A stretch of DNA of 64,000 nt, taken from Protonemura montana (Eukaryota > Arthropoda > Insecta > Plecoptera > Nemouridae). Every line of letters begins with the position of its first letter. The stretch's first letter is position 1. The notes beneath the pieces were generated by a model. It had not been told where the DNA came from and made no database searches. It saw nothing but the letters and a program-made list of their open reading frames with translations. Where the stretch lies: NCBI GenBank assembly GCA_947568835.1, contig OX387606.1:24107111-24171110 (forward strand). The letters run 5' to 3'. Below are positions 21,001 through 26,572 of this stretch, one piece after another. The translations under genes were made by a program, and so were the position numbers.

Positions 21001-22831
21001 AGTGTAAAATGATGATGGTTATCGCTAGGTCGGATATTGACAAGTTTCTCTGGAGCCCTAATTTCTCTGGAGATATTCGGTAGTGGCATAACTGGACTTC
21101 CCGGCAGATCATTCCACAATCGTAGCCCTCGTTGGTTCTTGGTTGCAGCTGTTTAATCTTGTGTCAGGTTATGTATGATGGTGGTTGAAGGAGCAGGTTG
21201 ACGTCCTCCCATGCAGAAAAAAAATAACTTGGGTGTGCTCTTTTTTTTTTGCCACTGTAGCGGCTAGACAGATGCTCCGATTTGAACTGAATTCGCTGAG
21301 CACATTTTCCTGTTCCTAGTTTGGACCCCCCCTGAGATGATTATTATTATTATTTGTGGTGTTTGAAGACGCACTGTTTTGACATCTGGCCATGCGGCAC
21401 TGGTCTAATGGCGTCGGTGAATGAGTAGATGATGATGATGAGGATGATGAACCTAACCTAGCCTAGAAGAGAGGAGGGGAAACCCGGTGCCGGCACGTAG
21501 CCTACTCCTGTCGAAGACCAAGGGGACCACCGGCTTAACATCCCTTCCGAAGGACGGTACAACGCGAACAGTAGGATTCCTCCACAAATCCATGCTGTCG
21601 AGAGGTTGATAAGCAAGGCGAGTGAAGTTGCTGTACTAACTTTCATCCCTCCAACCTCTCTCCCGAACAGAACTGGTCATGTGTATAATGGTCACCCATT
21701 CAATACCTGACCCAGCGCAGTGTTGCTTAACTTTCATCCCTCCAACCTCTCTCCCAAACAGAACTGGTCATGTGTATGATGGTCACCCATCCAATACCTG
21801 ACTCAGCGCAGTGTTGCTTAACTTTCATCCCTCCAACTTCTCTCCGGAACAGAACTGGTCATGTGTATAATGGTCACCCATCCAATACCTGACTCAGCGC
21901 AGTGTTGCTTAACTTTTATCCCTCCAACTTCTCTCCCGAACAGAACTGGTCATGTGTATGATGGTCACCCATCCAATACCGGACTCAGCGCAGTGTTGCT
22001 TAACTTTCATCCCTCCAACTTCTCTCCGGAACAGAACTGGTCATGTGTATAATGGTCACCCATCCAATACCTGACTCAGCGCAGTGTTGCTTAACTTTCA
22101 TCCCTCTAACCTCTCTCCCGAACAGAGCTGGTCATGTGTAAAATTGGCACCACATTCAATACCTGACTCAGCAGTGTTGCTTAACTTCGGTGATCTAACG
22201 AGAACCGGTGTTTCCAACCTGCCAAACCGTTTGGTCCCTGAGATGAGACCCCTATACATGTTGGTCTCTAACCACTGCTTTAACGTTGCAGGAGCCCTGC
22301 GTTGTGGACACAAGCTCACTGCTGTCTTCGATTCCATCGACCCTGCTACTGCCATCGCTCAACCGTTCGGTGACGACCGCAGCCAACGTTTCAGAGACCT
22401 CACTGACATTGAACCAGCCAATCATGTCGCCGCTCGAAGTTAACTCCTCCTTCCCGGCGCCGCCCACGACTGCAGCCCCACCTCCCTACGAGCCGGCCCC
22501 AGAGCCCGCATATCACCCCTCGATGCCGCTGCTCTCTGAAGAACCCGTCGGGCAAGCAGCCTTTGAAGTTGTCGGCACCAGGGCAGAGCTGGCTCCGCCC
22601 ACGTTTGACTTCGATGCCAAGGAAGAGGAGCACGCGCCCGCCGAAGGGGTGGAGTTTGTCGTGGAGGAGGCGGTGGGTACGTTCGACTCCGTGGAGATGA
22701 TGGAGCCGTTCCTTGCCGAGGGGGCGGAGCCTGGGATTCCGCAGTCGATGCCGTTGCTATGCGACGACGCTGCCCAGGAGCAGAGCCAGGAGTCGCAGAC
22801 GAGCGCGCTGAGCGAGCCAACCTTTGAGTGA
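3..22831 (+). CDS. Gene 1: AT-hook / C2H2 zinc-finger nuclear protein, spliced, 5' end missing
   Basis: Up to thirteen exons join in one frame: 1-75, a possible micro-exon at 487-501 plus 2118-2121 (interrupted by an LTR element), 2991-3201, 4535-4879, 5599-6108, 8809-9174, 9899-10057, 10658-10936, 16748-16927, 17449-17586, 18324-18575, 19602-19937 and 22292-22831 (TGA stop). This gives about 1,135 residues in the window. Visible in order: an AT-hook core KRGRPP, one C2H2 finger (CTQC...HNKFH), two more Gly-Arg-Pro AT-hook-like motifs, a long acidic/lysine-rich stretch (LLADWDDED), then Val/Gln/Pro-rich segments and an acidic tail. Composition points to a nuclear DNA-binding or chromatin protein; that role is inference. 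I could not identify an orthologue. From exon 4 on, every exon is a multiple of three in phase 0. The start codon lies left of the window. Confidence 0.85.
487..2121 (+). CDS. Gene 1 candidate 19-nt micro-exon split by an LTR retrotransposon
   Basis: Remove the LTR element (502-2113) and one copy of its 4-bp target duplication CCCT, and the sequence reads as an acceptor ending CTCCAG, 19 nt, then a perfect donor CAG|GTGAGT. A consensus branch point TACTAAC lies at 450-456, about 30 nt before the acceptor. The 19 nt carry phase 1 to phase 2, matching exon 1 (phase 1 end) and an exon 3 starting at 2991. Only 487-501 and 2118-2121 would be coding. An alternative, in which exon 1 splices straight to 3008, also keeps frame and would make this intron. 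Confidence 0.4.
502..705 (+). repeat. 5' LTR (204 bp)
   Basis: It begins TGT and ends ACA as Gypsy-group LTRs do. It contains an AATAAA at about 663 that could serve as poly(A) signal. It is directly followed by the primer-binding site. Confidence 0.85.
741..1481 (+). CDS. Gag-like ORF of the LTR element
   Basis: Open for 246 codons from ATG 741 (MATNESAS...). The N-terminal half is the capsid-like region of Ty3/Gypsy Gag (PSFWIEDPTLWFAQIESQF, then LKSELIRRFSKS). Near the C-terminus is the atypical finger CWYHHKFGARAKMCRQPC seen in many arthropod Gypsy Gags. It ends in TAG, and the protease continues in a different frame, as expected for frameshift expression in this group. Confidence 0.8.
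   Translation: MATNESASVDRISCKIPSFWIEDPTLWFAQIESQFKLSGITSDSTKFCQVASALEHRYATAVRDIIVSPPETGKYERLKSELIRRFSKSSEVQIKRLLQHEELGDRKPSELLLQLRSLADKEVTDKVLRILWLERLPIRMRDVLSASPPDDLDSLSEIADRIHEDASCPMRIAVVNDDNQLRMQVEELSRQIEALSGKRPSNRVRLPANPRSFTDGMCWYHHKFGARAKMCRQPCSFDGKNSKDSQ
1482..2044 (+). pseudogene. Aspartic protease fragment of the LTR element, pol truncated
   Basis: The frame overlapping the gag end gives a retropepsin: the active-site motif VDTGSDLCVYP just before base 1592, and the second conserved element IIGVDFL further on. Coding stops making sense at 1934, where the sequence jumps into the 3' LTR at CCACCAGG; translation then runs into LTR sequence to a stop at 2044. No reverse transcriptase or integrase remains. 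Confidence 0.75.
1934..2113 (+). repeat. 3' LTR, 5'-truncated (180 bp)
   Basis: It matches 526-705 of the 5' LTR with no difference that I can see. The first 24 bp of the LTR and the polypurine tract are absent because of the internal deletion. It is followed by the target-site copy CCCT. Confidence 0.85.
2285..2412. mobile_element. Half of palindromic MITE family M1
   Basis: The stretch from the GCGAGTGACCTACG motif to the CTTTCACGCAGAGACT motif matches the right half of the palindromic elements at 17621, 22907 and 53158. The left half is absent, and the outer end is expanded into the adjacent 47-bp array. Confidence 0.75.
2413..2933. repeat. 47-bp tandem array grown from an M1 MITE end, ~11 copies
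   Basis: Each unit contains ACGTTCTGTCTCTACC, TAGAACCTGCACACTCAACG and a spacer GGTTTAACAT. Successive CGGTTT starts are 47 bp apart (2461, 2508). The CTACCTAGAACCTGCAC-TCAACG part is the terminal inverted repeat of the M1 MITEs, so the array multiplies a transposon end plus a spacer resembling a target-site copy. Confidence 0.9.
2991..3201 (+). CDS. Gene 1 exon 3, AT-hook
   Basis: Encodes MLGQGGKRGRPPSTPK and onward, open to a strong donor CCCAAG|GTGAGT after 3201, ending in phase 0. GGKRGRPPSTP is a canonical AT-hook (minor-groove DNA binding). The 5' edge is uncertain: acceptor at 2990 (phase 2) or at 3007 (phase 1) both fit upstream exons. The pyrimidine tract is weak for both. Confidence 0.8.
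3793..4240 (+). mobile_element. tRNA-like SINE with five A-box units
   Basis: A reversed left arm with the TTGCAAACGCTTGCAA-like palindrome precedes tRNA-like units on the + strand. Five 53-bp units (start GTCCAAGTAGCTCAAT, end GAGATCGGGG) lie at about 3925-4180; only the last continues into a B box (GGTTCGAGTCC) and the closing TTTGGGCATCAATTTTTGAG arm. Confidence 0.85.
4311..4410 (-). mobile_element. tRNA-SINE arm fragment
   Basis: It has the conserved tail AAATTGCAAACGCTTGCAAT, an AT-rich spacer and CTCTCAAAAATTGAT, the inverted arm that normally borders the tRNA module. The tRNA part is absent. Confidence 0.65.
4535..4879 (+). CDS. Gene 1 exon 4, C2H2 zinc finger and AT-hooks
   Basis: Acceptor TTTCTTGCACAG and donor GCTAAG|GTAACG bound 115 codons in phase 0. 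Residues 3-24 are a C2H2 finger with spacing C-x2-C-x12-H-x3-H (YKCTQC...LHNKFH). Basic Gly-Arg-Pro patches follow (SGRKPGRTRATP, RKAGRPAKKP), which resemble AT-hooks. A single finger with flanking AT-hooks suggests DNA or nucleosome binding. Confidence 0.9.
5140..5598. other. Intron stretch with nothing recognised
   Basis: AT-rich intron sequence ending in a normal acceptor (TTATTTCTAG) at 5598. I see no repeat family or coding potential. Confidence 0.5.
5599..6108 (+). CDS. Gene 1 exon 5, charged Lys/Glu/Asp-rich segment
   Basis: 170 codons in phase 0 between TATTTCTAG and CCACAG|GTGCGG. The first third is Lys/Pro/Ser repeats (SPEKT-type). Then EIREKLLADWDDEDAEQEQQ and a predicted helical acidic stretch (EQEQQELEQLKKK), followed by CFDFDDDKD and more acidic sequence. 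Probably largely disordered. GC-rich and sharply different from the flanking intron. Confidence 0.9.
6120..8712. repeat. 73-bp satellite array, ~35 copies, with higher-order units
   Basis: Unit contains TTGACATAGCAATAAGCAC, CATAGCACACAAGGATCTTA and CTTGGTTATCATATGGGACT. GGGACT marks are 73 bp apart. Variant units recur in blocks: the ATTAACACAACGTGTATAGC variant at 7955, 8238 and 8521 is spaced by 283 bp. The array starts about 12 bp after the exon 5 donor and ends about 95 bp before exon 6. Confidence 0.95.
8809..9174 (+). CDS. Gene 1 exon 6, acidic segment
   Basis: 122 codons in phase 0 between GTGCCCAG and GTCGGG|GTTAGT. It begins VPETKLPDVVLDSTEAEEAR, has DLLDIDSMPVVMTEDIVSE and ends PPPALTQVTKLPVGVRKVG. 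Rich in Asp, Glu, Val and Ser with no recognisable fold. Confidence 0.9.
9231..9375 (+). mobile_element. Truncated hAT-type non-autonomous element
   Basis: Begins CAGTGGTGTAGTCGAGGG and follows the first ~145 bp of the complete element at 42049-42560, including the repeated GTATACCCAAAA motifs. The right end is missing; the sequence runs directly into a tRNA-SINE fragment (9376-9432). Confidence 0.8.
9376..9432 (+). mobile_element. tRNA-SINE A-box fragment
   Basis: Contains TGAAGTAACACCTGCGACAG, GTGGAGATCGGGGTCCAAG and TAGCTCAATTGGCTC: one and a fraction 53-bp units with no B box and no arms. Confidence 0.7.
9630..9800. mobile_element. Palindromic MITE family M2
   Basis: TTTTTAGACTCATGTCTAC at the left leads into TAGCACTAGTTTTGAC and TTGAATGCTTAGTG. 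The right half repeats ACTTAGCATTCAAAACC in reverse. Related copies lie at 16962, 19965, 45440 and 62380. Confidence 0.65.
9899..10057 (+). CDS. Gene 1 exon 7
   Basis: 53 codons in phase 0 between TTCGTCAG and CACAAG|GTTGGT. Encodes VTPIRTAVSTAKGITGGKYI and onward. Ser/Thr/Pro-rich; no motif recognised. Confidence 0.88.
10658..10936 (+). CDS. Gene 1 exon 8
   Basis: 93 codons in phase 0 between TTCGCAG and ACCAAG|GTGAGT. Encodes VQSVGGGKVVILTKPQGGQK...; Gln-, Val- and Gly-rich, as in transcription-factor activation regions. Ends IQMQSLQTK. Confidence 0.9.
10980..11040. mobile_element. M1 MITE end fragment
   Basis: CGTTGAGTGTAGGTTCTAGG and TGTTACAGTCTCTGCGTGAA match the left terminus of the M1 MITEs. 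It stops at GATGGCGAGG; the palindrome and right end are absent. Confidence 0.7.
11072..11480. repeat. ~102-bp tandem repeat, 4 copies
   Basis: Units share GTACAAGTATACCGGTGGTT, AGTGCTAGTAGGCAATCTGG and CCTATGCTAGTTCCTAGGTC, joined by AT-rich TTATTTATTGATTT spacers. GTACAAG starts are about 102 bp apart (11102, 11204, 11306, 11410). Confidence 0.9.
12097..13449 (+). CDS. LINE ORF1: PHD-like finger plus SGNH hydrolase domain
   Basis: 450 aa. Start at the ATG in CCAAGATGGCTG (the ATG eight bases earlier is in another frame). Residues about 22-65 form a Cys/His-rich finger (YCAKCN..., CCKCNTKHHQKC, WKCNEC) like the PHD-type fingers of Jockey/CR1 ORF1 proteins. Residues about 125-150 look coiled-coil. 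From about 235 an SGNH esterase-like domain: MLADSNGRG (nucleophile block), VVHGGTND (Gly-Asn blocks) and DGKHLN (catalytic Asp-x-x-His). Such ORF1 proteins bind RNA or assist target-primed reverse transcription; the precise role of the SGNH domain is unclear in the family. Confidence 0.9.
   Translation: MADRDRRAADRSPNKEKTKPLYCAKCNTTVRKQISCCKCNTKHHQKCIQDFNKSSKQWKCNECVASESLSAAAMIPLPDDVHGEVNNEIKYARNVLKLKNLCKNNFYAKISSHDMELQCILKRVSIMETSINKLKSENLKLKRAILRTTVKTKTIDTTTGTDIHETDSRTTPNTTPEPQVLENSPPRQDSHKSESEVATPKAQRLAAANVTPKGKISTPGDANANVKCQEKKRPRVVMLADSNGRGVQQLLKESLGKEFDVDVLTQSGATLGSVASKASQVATTLGVDDWLVVHGGTNDIASKSHEEIKAAIHRLVPVSKTCNLIINNIPRRLDSTLNNDVREANFIIHKEVNKCTNKNSKGIYLNFLDKKLTHEHLANDGKHLNSPGKAKLVNSIVRLIRQPVIPAAGLGHKQVAYLNSWRDRTSCSNDTFLDKWLKGGWKTLSRKIIV
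13374..16379 (+). CDS. LINE ORF2: apurinic endonuclease plus reverse transcriptase
   Basis: 1001 aa. Endonuclease at about residues 40-260: FHQNIRCIRNK, CFTEHHL, VIVGDFNID and a terminal LSDHSS. Reverse transcriptase from about 490: FYCDLTKAFD (motif A), GVPQGSILGPLLF (motif B) and YADDTSLLA (catalytic motif C). The C-terminal region lacks RNase H. It overlaps ORF1 by 76 nt in another frame, which suggests reinitiation or frameshift translation; the true ORF2 start is uncertain. Confidence 0.92.
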   Translation: MFKRYFFRQMAQGGLENLIPKNHSLRVGTNLPECRIVSLTVFHQNIRCIRNKTLEIDNLLDDFMSKGNGIDVLCFTEHHLTYDELQFVNISNYLYVSAFCREKSHRGGAVILIKEALGTRVRERKDLVKMSVENVFECSAIELSRTLDETYVFICIYRPPKGDIEIFFKKLDDLISVVAKGKNKIVIVGDFNIDLLKTGAHKQSFMEVIQSFNLKCTVKTPTRITGHSATLIDNIITNANVDRDSTVRDNGLSDHSSQVLDIPCNFDENQKGVIYKRLINLKNQDALNAALKDADWSEVYATESPDEQYEVFSKIYSLCFTESFPLKKIARKHKHISANWITKGIKISCKHKRNLVSLTKHFSNSLVIKTFYERYCKILRRVINLAKKMDMRKKIKEAENKSKAIWEIINKQFKNQQRNKSSKNIEILKDGQVQSEPIRISHMFNKYYTGIAQEITNHIDSSKLRYREFLKNSTGVSKSIFMVPTTVREILDVVEKLKNKRSNGMDEIPIAVIKKSIGCVAGHLALIFNNCLSEGVFPEKMKKAKVIPIYKNGDNKLMKNYRPVSILPAFSKILESLIRLRITNFLDLHNVISDSQGGFIKKKSTSYTVNRFISELIDSVNKKKSVIGFYCDLTKAFDCMDHGILIEKCAYYGIRGIALNLIKSYLKNRTQTVEIVQKDKNGIIRKFQSRPETVRVGVPQGSILGPLLFIIFINDLPYNIKNAELYADDTSLLASANKSDINMLREEAEKKITDATIWFRNNKLILNDTKTISMSFSISDEENVNLMPIVNHATKKVIDNVKVAKFLGLTIDNKLKWGFHIENLASKLCSALYSIREIRKIADIGVTKMVYYANFESRVRYGLEFWGNAKKSIKILVLQKRAIRLIMEKKSRVHCKPLFKQLQILTIFSLYILIVTVKIKNKFDSLPKVKDQHHYLTRNRDNLRKNHHTSIDSPENIGIDIYNRLPEYIKNAPSLSVFINRLKVVLIDKACYSINEFFSSL
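16681..16720 (+). mobile_element. LINE 3'-tail fragment with A-rich end
   Basis: TTAATACCAAAGCTATTAAT followed by AAATAAAAAAAA is the same 3' end seen in reverse at 55455-55485 and 58440-58470. It abuts the (TCTA)n tail of the full-length LINE, 28 bp before gene 1 exon 9. Confidence 0.6.
16748..16927 (+). CDS. Gene 1 exon 9
   Basis: 60 codons in phase 0 between CTTTCAG and CAGCAC|GTGAGT. Encodes VVLPSMAKMVPRKVTLPTGL... ending KILQQH. Basic, Pro/Ala/Arg-rich, no motif recognised. Confidence 0.88.
16962..17110. mobile_element. M2 MITE fragment
   Basis: TTTTTAGACTCATG, TAGTTTTAACAAAAACTATT and TTGAATGCTAAGTAAAGGGC, then CCCGACGTTTCGCAAC and ACTTCTTCAAGGGT. Matches the element at 62456-62690. 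Confidence 0.65.
17449..17586 (+). CDS. Gene 1 exon 10
   Basis: 46 codons in phase 0 between GTTTTCAG and GGACAG|GTACGT. Encodes RPAFQPRMLAQKPRATTVMA... ending VQAKTGQ. Gln/Ala-rich. Confidence 0.88.
17621..18036. mobile_element. M1 palindromic MITE with TSD GTAGAACA
   Basis: Starts GTTGAGTGCAGGTTCTA and ends AGAACCTGCACTCAACG, with inverted arms of about 170 bp (GATGGCCGCCAAATGACTAC against its reverse complement). GTAGAACA flanks both ends (17613-17620, 18037-18044). No coding sequence. Confidence 0.9.
18324..18575 (+). CDS. Gene 1 exon 11, Pro/Ala-rich
   Basis: 84 codons in phase 0 between CGGTTGCAG and AACACG|GTGTGT. Encodes QVMKIIPQPKRVQPAPAIQR..., then a Pro-rich stretch (PQEPPPLAPFNAPPLATPP). 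Ends YVADAGNT. Confidence 0.88.
18612..19062. repeat. 45-bp minisatellite, ~10 copies
   Basis: Unit contains GGTACAAGAAGGCTTGATGG and CCCATGTCGCTATTGTACCC. Being 15 codons long with few stops, it stays open in several frames on both strands. It begins only about 36 bp after the exon 11 donor. The same unit forms arrays at 48512-49072 and 55642-56370. Confidence 0.95.
19110..19480. mobile_element. tRNA-SINE head-to-head pair
   Basis: The left copy is on the minus strand with two A-box units (19190-19315) and one B box (GGGACTCGAACCCC). The right copy is on the + strand (19370-19465). They face each other across CATTCTCATCAAATACATTA. Confidence 0.8.
19602..19937 (+). CDS. Gene 1 exon 12
   Basis: 112 codons in phase 0 between CCTGTCCAG and CAAGAC|GTAAGT. 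Encodes VLTADQLAQLTTAPAALGDG, then YVLLTIDEAGNLHPYNNQSL, which looks like a small folded or conserved block compared with the disordered neighbours. Confidence 0.9.
19965..20190. mobile_element. M2 palindromic MITE
   Basis: GGGTTTTGAATGCTAAGTGA on the left and CTTAGCATTCAAAACCC on the right frame a centre with CGACGTTTCGTAACG and its inverse. The right arm continues into AGACATGAGTCTAAAAACC. Confidence 0.7.
20225..20655 (+). mobile_element. 5S rRNA-derived SINE, one ICR unit
   Basis: The head (GAACGGTTTGCCGTGTTGG, TCTCGTTAGATCACCGATG, TTAAGCAACACTGCGC, TATTGAATGGGTGACC) parallels 5S rRNA from helix II through the A box to the C box. A conserved body follows (AGTACAGCAACTTCATTCGC, GATTTGTGGAGGAATCCTGC) with an end CGTCGTTAAACACCAC and A-rich tail. 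Confidence 0.85.
20955..21160 (-). mobile_element. LINE 3'-end fragment
   Basis: Minus-strand translation gives NQRGLRLWNDLPGSPVMPLP, the typical C-terminal block of LINE reverse transcriptase proteins, followed by an AT-rich 3' UTR and an (AAAT)n-like end. Similar tail sequence occurs near 11900-11960. Confidence 0.65.
21335..22235 (-). mobile_element. 5S-SINE with about six amplified ICR units
   Basis: On the minus strand: 5S-like head at 22160-22235 (GAACCGGTGTTTCC on the + strand), then about six ~90-bp units each with AAGTTAAGCAACACTGCGCT, GAGTCAGGTATTGGATGGGT and CATGACCAGTTCTGTTC, then the body and tail down to 21335. Confidence 0.9.
22292..22831 (+). CDS. Gene 1 last exon, acidic C-terminus and stop
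   Basis: 179 codons plus TGA, entered in phase 0 after AACGTTGCAG. Encodes EPCVVDTSSLLSSIPSTLLL, then Pro-rich sequence (PPPYEPAPEP) and an acidic tail (DAKEEEHAPAEGVEFVVEEA) ending SEPTFE. Such an acidic/Pro-rich end resembles activation or protein-interaction tails. No AATAAA is seen soon after the stop; an M1 MITE begins 75 bp downstream. Confidence 0.92.
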   Translation, partial: EPCVVDTSSLLSSIPSTLLLPSLNRSVTTAANVSETSLTLNQPIMSPLEVNSSFPAPPTTAAPPPYEPAPEPAYHPSMPLLSEEPVGQAAFEVVGTRAELAPPTFDFDAKEEEHAPAEGVEFVVEEAVGTFDSVEMMEPFLAEGAEPGIPQSMPLLCDDAAQEQSQESQTSALSEPTFE

Positions 22832-22906
22832 AACGTTCCCGATTCACCGTTCACTTTGTACATATTATAAATGTTTGCCGGATTTTATGGAATTTGCGAA
22901 TGTTAT

Positions 22907-23317
22907 CGTTGAGTGTAGGTTATAGGTAGAGTTTCAACGTCAATGTTACAGTCTCTGCGTGAAAGATGGCCGCCAAATGACTACCTTACCGACAAAAATG
23001 CAGAGTACCGGAACATCACGTTAAGTGGAGCCACTGTCATATGAAATTTAATTTCGATATTTCTCGTAGGTTACTCGCTTTTGAGACTTTTCATGCTCAA
23101 AAAATCGCCGTCAATGTTTACTTCAACGATTGATATACACGTAACGATGTTAAAAAGCGAGTAACCTACGATAAATATCGAAATTAAATTTCATATGACA
23201 GTGGCTCCACTTAACGTGATGTTCCGGTACTCTGCATTTTTGTCGGTAAGGTAGTCATTTTTCTTGCAGAGACTGTAACATTGACGTTGAAACTCTACCT
23301 AGAACCTGCACTCAACG
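22907..23317. mobile_element. M1 palindromic MITE with TSD ATGTTAT
   Basis: CGTTGAGTGTAGGTTATAGG to AGAACCTGCACTCAACG, long inverted arms as at 17621. ATGTTAT flanks both sides (22900-22906, 23318-23324). It lies in or just beyond the gene 1 3' UTR. Confidence 0.9.
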
Positions 23318-23329
23318 ATGTTATGGTAA

Positions 23330-24060
23330 GGATTAGTCGAGCGTATCGTAATACCTAAATCGAAATAAGCATTTTATCCGTCGCCAAATTGATGCGCTCC
23401 TGTGATGGTATTGCGGGGCTGGAAGATTGTATTTTTTATCAAGGTGCATGTTAATTGGCTTTTTAGCGTGTGTAAACCGTGTATATATTTGTAGGTTTAG
23501 ATGAGGTAAAGCGTGTGCCAGGCAAGGAGTTTACATAGTTTGATGGATAGTTCGTTGTGTGGATGTCGTAAGCTTCACTGTATTTTATGTTGCTGTCTGT
23601 GCTCGTAGCAATCAGGAGCTTGGTTTGATCGTTTGGCAGGAGCCGATTTGAAAGCAGGCGTAGGCTAATGATCTCAAAGTACCAAATATAAAAATTGGCG
23701 TTGTTCACTAAACTACTGTGGTGTGCATGTGAAGCAAAATTTTGCGAGCGTTATTGCCGTTATATGATGGGCTAGTTCCTACAGCGACTGTCAATTGTTA
23801 CTTTTTCGGCGGCTGGCGATTTTCATGAAGATCAGCGTGAAATTTGAGATCAAATCCGAAAACCCGTCTTTCAGGCTGCGTTTTAATATATAAATATATA
23901 TAGAGAGAGATTCTGTTTGAGTGAAAGGTTTAACTTTTAATAATGTCAGTTTTAAGAAACACATGGTAAATATTTAACCTTGCGTTTGCTCATTTATATC
24001 CCCGAAGATGATTTTCTCCTTTCCTGTCCTGCACCTAAAACCAGATTAGCATACATAGTC
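23330..24060. other. Intergenic stretch with nothing recognised
   Basis: Unique-looking, AT-rich sequence between gene 1 and VWA8. No ORF or repeat family that I recognise. Confidence 0.4.
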
Positions 24061-24065
24061 TTTAA

Positions 24066-24440
24066 GATGGATTTATTGAAATTATTTATTTATTTGAGAA
24101 AACAGCTTAGGAACTAGAAAACATTCCGGTGGCCACTAGTCAGCACAGGAGAACACTGTACAATAAATAGGAGAATAATACAATAGTACAATAAGAATAA
24201 TAAAAGATTTAGTATGTAATAGTTAATGATACTAGTTTGAGTCATAATCACTCTCGTTGATCATGTTGTTGAGTATCGTCAAGCTTGGTGGGAAAGTAGA
24301 CATCTTCCCCTGGGGGAGGCTATTCCAGTGCCGGATAGTAGTGCCCAGGAAAGAGCATCTGCCAGTGTCAGTCCTGTACCGGGGGAGGAAAAGCTTCATC
24401 TTGTGGTCACCTCTGTCGAGGAAAGTTGCTGGGGACTGAT
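24066..24440 (-). mobile_element. LINE 3'-end fragment
   Basis: Minus-strand frame reads DRGDHKMKLFLPRYRTDTGR, then LGTTIRHWNSLPQGKMSTFP, a LINE reverse-transcriptase C-terminus, followed by a short 3' UTR ending at an AT-rich tail around 24066. Confidence 0.75.
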
Positions 24441-24444
24441 ATCG

Positions 24445-25735
24445 GGAGAAGTTGAATAACTAGAACAAGACCGCGGAGATAAATTAGATCAAATGATGAA
24501 GGATAACCTTTGAATTTAGAAAAACTTTATTTTCTTGTGAAATTAAGGCCCAGGTGTTGACAGAAGATGTGATTGTACAGAAATTAAGGATGTACATCAA
24601 TAATTTTAGGTTATGAAGTAATTGCCAAGCTCTTGGTGATGGTAATTGATGAGCTTAGTAAGCAAAGCAAAATCTTCAGTTTCACATACCCAAGAAAAAA
24701 AGCACTCGTGGTTTATTTTTTGTGTGTTCCAGAGAAGTCGGTCAAATAATTGTGGAACCTTACAAAATTTACAAACATTTTTATATTTCATAGTCGTACT
24801 TTTCAGACTTTTTTTTAAATAACTGAGATGTAGTTGCTGACATTTGCAGAAATAGTTTTATGACAATGATTGTATTTGGATTTTGAAGGATTTTTTTTTG
24901 TAGTTCTAAGTTGATTGCCTTTTCAATGAGCAGAAAATACCGAATACTAGTATAAAAAGGAGCCTGGGGTTACCTCATGATCCATGAAAACCTTTTTAAC
25001 GTTTTACAGTTTAAGTTATATTGAAAATCAATAGAACAGAAAGTATCAAAAGAAGTATGGAAGGGGACTCTTTTCCAAAAAAAATATAGGAACTAAGAAT
25101 ATAAAAAATACGCTCATTAACAATACAACTCAAATTGCTTGGCGAAGTCTTAGTGTGTATTGAATCGAGAACACAAAAATATGGGTACACAATGTTGGAA
25201 AAGCCAGAGACCAAAGCCAGAGACGATGAAATCTATCGTCAGCATCGTTCAGCCGCTTTAGCACCTTCAGCTCATTCTAGCCCGTCTTATGCTGGAAACA
25301 AAAAATTTACAGTATATTTTCTATATCTAAGACAAAGTTTTGCGGCAGGACATTTTTGAACACCCAAGGGTTTTTATTTGGTAAAATTAAAATATCTTCT
25401 TTTTCTATACTGTCAGTTGGGCAGGTAAGTGTCTTTTCAAACAATGGCGGTCAGAATCCCATTGCCCTTGGGAGGAACGATCTGTCAGAAGTGCTCAAAG
25501 GTTACCGACATATAATAATTATTTAATAAGTTGCGTAATTACGTAATGAAGAACAAAAATCTATATGAGAGAATGAACATTCCTGTCGTGACCTTCTGTT
25601 TTTTAAGCTTGTCATAGTACCACTTCAATGTTTCATTATAATCTTTCCATGGCTCCAGACTTGTAGGTTAGCCTGGTTAACCTGCATTCAACACGCGTAC
25701 ATCTCTATTGAGATCAAAATGTGTGCTTAGACTCT
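24445..25735. other. Intergenic region upstream of VWA8
   Basis: AT-rich, no clear coding sequence or repeat. The VWA8 promoter is presumably near its right end, but I see no convincing TATA box or initiator. ATG 25740 is preceded by stops in frame. Confidence 0.4.
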
Positions 25736-25739
25736 TAAA

Positions 25740-25941
25740 ATGAATAACATTAGCAGTTCTGCTCTCCGCCGGATGACTGTGCTGTATCGTGTGCTAAATC
25801 AACGGCCTGGAGCTCAGTTAAATGTCGTCAACGGTAGTCGGCAACTTCGATCATATTCTACTGCTTCTACTGTTACGATCGGAGATATTACAAAACCTGT
25901 TACACCTGCTCAAAGTCCTCAATTTATACCTCAAAAATATT
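25740..25941 (+). CDS. VWA8: VWA8 exon 1, start and mitochondrial targeting sequence
   Basis: MNNISSSALRRMTVLYRVLN then QLRSYSTASTVTIGD: Arg/Ser/Leu-rich with no acidic residue until after residue 45, as in mitochondrial presequences. Donor TATT|GTAAGT, phase 1. The first ATG in the frame was taken; an internal Met at residue 12 is the alternative. Confidence 0.9.
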
Positions 25942-26518
25942 GTAAGTACATAACACCAGAGTTATCCAATATCAGTCTTAAATAACAGTCAAATAGCTGA
26001 ACATTTTGAATGATAATTGGTGTATTTAATAAACTGGCTGTAACTGTTCGAAAATAAAATTCCTGCAATTTAAGTGTTTAAAGGCTCTGCACCATGAGCC
26101 CGATTAGATATCCTTAATTGATGGAGGGTCTGTCGATAAAATGGCGGTGGAAGACCCCATTAATTAACTAAACTACTAAATATACTAAATATACTACAAA
26201 TTAATTAATTAATTACGTTCTCGCCATAGCGAATTTTTGACTCAAATCGTTCAAAGTGACCTAAATTGGTCTGCGTGATTTTCGTTTCCTTAATCTCTTT
26301 ATTATTCTCAGCGCTCTTTTTTGTAGTATAAATATATTCCACGCAATTGGCCCCCCTTCCTGTACTAGTATTCCGTAACGAATGTTCTACATCAAATTCT
26401 ATACTAGAAGTGAAACCATATGAAGGTTATTCTCATTATAAATGAGATAAATGCCTGTATAAACTGTATAAAGTGTACAAAGTGACTATTGTTAATATCA
26501 TTGTATAATGACAAATAA

Positions 26519-26572
<54 letters not shown>

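Noticed and set aside
24606..25214. Small ORFs in the intergenic region
   Set aside because: Short, AT-rich, no motif, no splice or poly(A) context.
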